Shown piece after piece: positions 5,651 through 7,952 of a DNA stretch of 7,952 nucleotides (positions within the stretch are counted from its first letter, which is position 1; every line of letters begins with the position of its first letter). The DNA is from JAIEPT01 sp038217425 (lineage in GTDB: Bacteria > Planctomycetota > Planctomycetia > Gemmatales > Gemmataceae). The translations under genes and the position numbers were made by a program. A model generated the notes under the pieces. It saw nothing but the letters and a program-made list of their open reading frames with translations, ran no database searches and was not told where the DNA came from. The stretch lies in NCBI GenBank assembly GCA_038217425.1, contig JBBQPM010000261.1, positions 1 to 7,952 on the forward strand, given 5' to 3'.

Positions 5651-6391
5651 TCAATCGTCGCGCAGTCCGCTGCCGGTGAGGTGCAAAAAGACTCGCTCCA
5701 GCGTCGGCTTACTCTCCGCGGGCAGGAGCGCGAGCAGGGCGTCGAGCCGATCGCAGGCGACAATCTTGCCGTGATCGAGGATCGCCAGGCGGGGACACAG
5801 GGCCTGGACCTCTTCCATGTAATGGCTCGTGTAGAGAATGGTCATGCCCTCGTTGCAGAGTCGGCGAATGCCCTCGAAGAGGTGGCTTCGCGACTGCGGA
5901 TCGACGCCCGCGGTCGGTTCGTCCAGGAGCAGGATCTTGGGGGCGTGGACCAGGGCGATGCCGAGGTTGAGGCGCCGTTTCATGCCGCCGGAGAAGGCGG
6001 CGCAGCGTTCGTCGGCCCGGCCCGAAAGTCCGATGAGATCGAGGATGGCGCGAACGCGGTCTGCCAGCTGCGGATCGCGCACGCCGTAAAGCGAGCCGAA
6101 GAAGCGGAGGTTTTCGCGCGGGCTGAGTTCCGGATAGATGGCGAGTTCCTGAGGGACGACGCCGAGCAGGGGTTTGAGTTCGTCGCAGGCGGGATGGAAA
6201 CGTTCGCCCTGGAGGAAAACTTCGCCGCGGGTGGGGATCAGGAGCCCGGCGAGGATGGAGAGGAGCGTAGTTTTACCGGCGCCGTTGGGCCCCAGGAGTC
6301 CGAAGATCTCGCCGGGCTGGACGCGGAAGGAGACGTCGTCGAGTGCGACGCGGGAGCCGAACGACATCTGTAGGTGACGGACGTCGAGCAT
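5651..6391 (-). CDS. ABC transporter ATP-binding protein (ABC-2 export type)
   Basis: The 246-residue ATPase carries every motif of an active nucleotide-binding domain. These are Walker A GPNGAGKTT (34-42), Q-loop Gln81 in VVPQELAIYP, signature FSGGMKRR (133-140), Walker B ILLLDEP (153-159), D-loop AGVD (161-164) and switch His190 in YTSHYMEE. The sequence type (ANLxIxxG-like layout, HYMEE after the H-loop, C-terminal LERVFLHLTG) places it with the multidrug, NodI and Cu-processing (CcmA-like) ATPases that pair with ABC-2 permeases for export. Length is normal for this group. No permease gene accompanies it on either side, so its partner must be outside the window or elsewhere in the genome, and the substrate cannot be named. 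The ATG at 6391 begins the canonical first strand (MLDVRHLQMSFG); no clear Shine-Dalgarno sequence is seen. A strong hairpin separates it from the gene upstream, and the pseudokinase follows after 79 nt. Confidence 0.93.
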   Translation of the reverse strand: MLDVRHLQMSFGSRVALDDVSFRVQPGEIFGLLGPNGAGKTTLLSILAGLLIPTRGEVFLQGERFHPACDELKPLLGVVPQELAIYPELSPRENLRFFGSLYGVRDPQLADRVRAILDLIGLSGRADERCAAFSGGMKRRLNLGIALVHAPKILLLDEPTAGVDPQSRSHLFEGIRRLCNEGMTILYTSHYMEEVQALCPRLAILDHGKIVACDRLDALLALLPAESKPTLERVFLHLTGSGLRDD

Positions 6392-6414
6392 GTGGAATAA
6401 TCAGGCCGAATGTC

Positions 6415-6480
6415 TTTCCGAGCCGGAAGCGTCAGCGACGATCTTTCGCAGAATCGTCGCTGACGCTTCCGGCTCGGAAA
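6415..6480. repeat. 28-bp perfect inverted repeat, hairpin between genes
   Basis: Positions 6415-6442 and 6453-6480 are exact reverse complements with a 10-nt loop. The core reads GAGCCGGAAGCGTCAGCGAC. It fills the 106-nt gap between the secreted protein's stop (6498) and the ATPase start (6391). On the - strand the stem ends directly in AAA rather than a T-tract, so a classical intrinsic terminator is not evident. It could still attenuate transcription or protect mRNA 3' ends. I recall GAGCCGGAAGCGTCAGCGA as a dispersed planctomycete repeat, but copy number cannot be judged here. Confidence 0.85.
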
Positions 6481-6497
6481 TTCGACCTCGCCTCAGG

Positions 6498-7619
6498 TTA
6501 TTTTGCAAAGGTCAGGAGATAAACGTTGTTGGCATCGGGCGTGAGCACGAGTTCCTGCTCCATGTGGTCGGCCCAGACCTGGGAGGGGGTCATGGCCCAG
6601 AAGCGGATCGAGTAGGCGGCGAGGTTGGTTCCGCCGTTGGTGAGATCCCAGGCGGCGCCTTCTTCGTCGTCGCCGGGGCCGAGCGTGTACTCCAGTGCCG
6701 GCGGCACCGTGACCGGGGGCCTGGCGCCGGGTCGCCATTCGGCTTCGGGGTTTTCGGCCGGGACGCGGTACTGAACCCAGAGCTTGATCGGTTCGCCGGT
6801 GCGGTTGTGGACGCGCACGCCGCTGGTCGCCGACGCGACTCTGCCGGCCGGCGCCGGTTCGGGGTCGCCCTGCGTCTCATGCATCATGTTCATCATGAGC
6901 GACTGGCTGATGATCGTCGATTCCTGGCTCGAGAACCCCGGCTTGTTCGAGAAGAGCATGCCCGAAAGGGTCGCCTGTTCCGGCCTCGTGAGCGGCACGT
7001 TCTGCCCGAGCTTGGTCATGGCGTCGCGCTGCGACGGGGTCATCTTGTCCTTTTTCTCCTGGGTGAACCCCTTGATCCGGTGCGCGTTCTCATTCGCCTT
7101 TTTTGCATCGGGCAGCCGCTGTTTGCCGCCGAAAATCTGCTTGGACAGATTCGACGGTACCAGGAGCTTGCTCGATTTTCCATGGAAGCTGCCGCCTTGC
7201 TTGACGTGCTCCTTGAGAAACTTCGACTGGACGGGTAGTTTACCGTAGTCGATATTGGGGCGTTGTGGGCCGGGCTGTTTGCCGCCGGGCGTCTTGACGA
7301 GCGGCGCCGGGTTCCTGTCGTTCTTGACGCCGGGAACGTTGGCGGGCGACTTGATGCCGGAGTTCCCCGGCGTCTTGTTCTCGGGGGGCGCGACCCTGGG
7401 GGGAGGCGTGGGAGTTTTGACGGGGGGCACGGTAAAGATTTTGCCGGGCGGAGTCATCGGCTTGAAGGGCGTATTTTGCAGCGACGGAGCCTTGTTGGTC
7501 TGCGGGTTGGACTTGTTGGTCAGAGGCGAACTGGGACGTTTGCCCGAACCCTGCCCGGCGTCGAGGCCGAACGTCAGGGCCAGGAGCAGGCCGGCGCCGA
7601 CGATGAAGGGGGTACGCAT
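6498..7619 (-). CDS. Secreted proline-rich protein of unknown function
   Basis: I do not recognise this 373-residue protein. It begins with a likely Sec signal peptide (MRTPFIVGAGLLLALTFG, cleavage near residues 20-25). A long Pro/Lys/Asn-rich low-complexity stretch follows (about 28-125), probably an extended spacer or wall-associated segment. Residues 126-250 are charged and mostly helical, with a Met-rich patch at 240-246 (SLMMNMM). Residues 265-373 look like a compact beta-sandwich-type domain with many aromatic residues, starting GVRVHNRTGEPIKLWVQY and ending YLLTFAK. No catalytic motif, lipobox, membrane anchor or sorting signal was found. It probably acts in the periplasm or outside the cell. 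The ATG is supported by GAGG (7626-7629) six nucleotides upstream. It is the first gene of the - strand run, but a hairpin separates it from the ABC ATPase, so the two may be separate units. Confidence 0.75.
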   Translation of the reverse strand: MRTPFIVGAGLLLALTFGLDAGQGSGKRPSSPLTNKSNPQTNKAPSLQNTPFKPMTPPGKIFTVPPVKTPTPPPRVAPPENKTPGNSGIKSPANVPGVKNDRNPAPLVKTPGGKQPGPQRPNIDYGKLPVQSKFLKEHVKQGGSFHGKSSKLLVPSNLSKQIFGGKQRLPDAKKANENAHRIKGFTQEKKDKMTPSQRDAMTKLGQNVPLTRPEQATLSGMLFSNKPGFSSQESTIISQSLMMNMMHETQGDPEPAPAGRVASATSGVRVHNRTGEPIKLWVQYRVPAENPEAEWRPGARPPVTVPPALEYTLGPGDDEEGAAWDLTNGGTNLAAYSIRFWAMTPSQVWADHMEQELVLTPDANNVYLLTFAK

Positions 7620-7625
7620 GGCTAA

Positions 7626-7629
7626 CCTC
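7626..7629 (-). promoter_or_regulatory. Shine-Dalgarno of the secreted protein gene
   Basis: GAGG on the - strand lies six nucleotides before the ATG at 7619. Confidence 0.5.
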
Positions 7630-7650
7630 GTAGGGCTTGAGTCTCATCCT

Positions 7651-7656
7651 ATTGTA
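7651..7656 (-). promoter_or_regulatory. Possible -10 of the secreted protein gene
   Basis: The - strand reads TACAAT, five of six matches to TATAAT, about 30 nt upstream of the ATG. No convincing -35 is found 16-18 nt further upstream, so this is weak. Confidence 0.25.
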
Positions 7657-7709
7657 ACGAATCGCGTCCGAGAGCTTGCACGCAATCTTTCGCGATTCCC
7701 GTGAAATGC

Positions 7710-7936
7710 GGCGAGCGGAGAGCCTGCGCCCTCCGTGGGAGATGCCAGCGGTCCCGAGAAGGTTTCCCCCGAGAAGTACGCCTCCTCGCTCGCCACCTTC
7801 TCAAGCTTCGAAAATTATTCCAGGCGAGCGGGGGACGTCAGTCGCCCGGTGCCTCGCCCCACTGCAACAACCTCGTCGTCCCGCTCGAACAGTTCCAGCT
7901 ACCGACGTTCCGGGGGACTGTCGTCCCCCGCTCGCC
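7710..7936. repeat. Alternating GGCGAGCG palindromic repeat cluster
   Basis: GGCGAGCG occurs in alternating orientation at 7710-7717 (+), 7787-7794 (-), 7823-7830 (+) and 7929-7936 (-). The last two extend to a 21-nt inverted pair (7823-7843 and 7916-7936) with one mismatch. Each of those arms is itself a hairpin: CGGGGGAC plus loop at 7829-7848 with one mismatch, and a perfect 8-bp stem with a TGTC loop at 7911-7930. The arrangement is BIME-like. The rest of 7630-7952 has no reading frame I can support. Confidence 0.7.
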
Positions 7937-7952
7937 CGTCCTTACCGGTCGG

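Noticed and set aside
5681..6373. Long + strand frame opposite the ABC ATPase
   Set aside because: The opposite strand encodes all ABC motifs. This frame exists because of high GC and codon symmetry.
6390..7238. 282-codon + strand frame opposite the secreted protein
   Set aside because: It runs through the 28-bp hairpin, has an Arg/Gly-rich shadow composition and no ribosome site. The - strand frame has a signal peptide and a Shine-Dalgarno sequence.

Overview
The window most resembles a member of the Planctomycetota, possibly order Pirellulales. This is inferred from three things: moderately high GC, a compact TadE/TadE/TadG gene trio, and several families of intergenic palindromes of the kind recalled from planctomycete genomes. 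No rRNA, tRNA, CRISPR array, insertion sequence or transposase gene is visible, so the taxonomic call is tentative.

Layout. Positions 1-372 carry no gene. They hold a nested palindromic repeat cluster (9-138) and an inverted pair of a CCACAGAGA-type repeat (203-304). A short sensorless histidine kinase follows on the + strand (373-1053). All remaining genes are on the - strand. Reading in the direction of transcription: a secreted proline-rich protein (7619-6498), a perfect 28-bp stem hairpin (6415-6480), an ABC transporter ATPase (6391-5651), and a kinase-like/PilZ protein (5571-3841). Then comes a 478-bp non-coding stretch with a structured leader (3363-3840), followed by the tad cassette: two TadE pseudopilins (3362-2940 and 2896-2468) and a TadG-like protein (2433-1246). 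The right edge (7620-7952) is a palindromic-repeat intergenic region.

The most interesting gene is at 5571-3841. It has the layout of a Ser/Thr kinase fold, but the Lys, catalytic Asp, metal-binding Asn and DFG Asp positions are all substituted. It is fused to a C-terminal PilZ domain whose two cyclic-di-GMP motifs (RxxxR and DxSxxG) are intact. It therefore reads as a pseudokinase-PilZ receptor rather than an enzyme.

The tad trio lacks every motor, platform, secretin and peptidase gene in this window. It is lower in GC than its neighbours in hand-counted samples, and an 18-nt near-identical direct repeat lies outside both ends of it. This is compatible with an inserted or exchanged cassette. 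Its leader contains a 16-bp perfect palindrome and a 12-bp perfect stem whose 3' strand has two competing partners. Cyclic-di-GMP often controls surface appendages, so a functional link between the PilZ pseudokinase and the tad genes is attractive. It rests on adjacency alone, and the two units are separated by a long non-coding gap.
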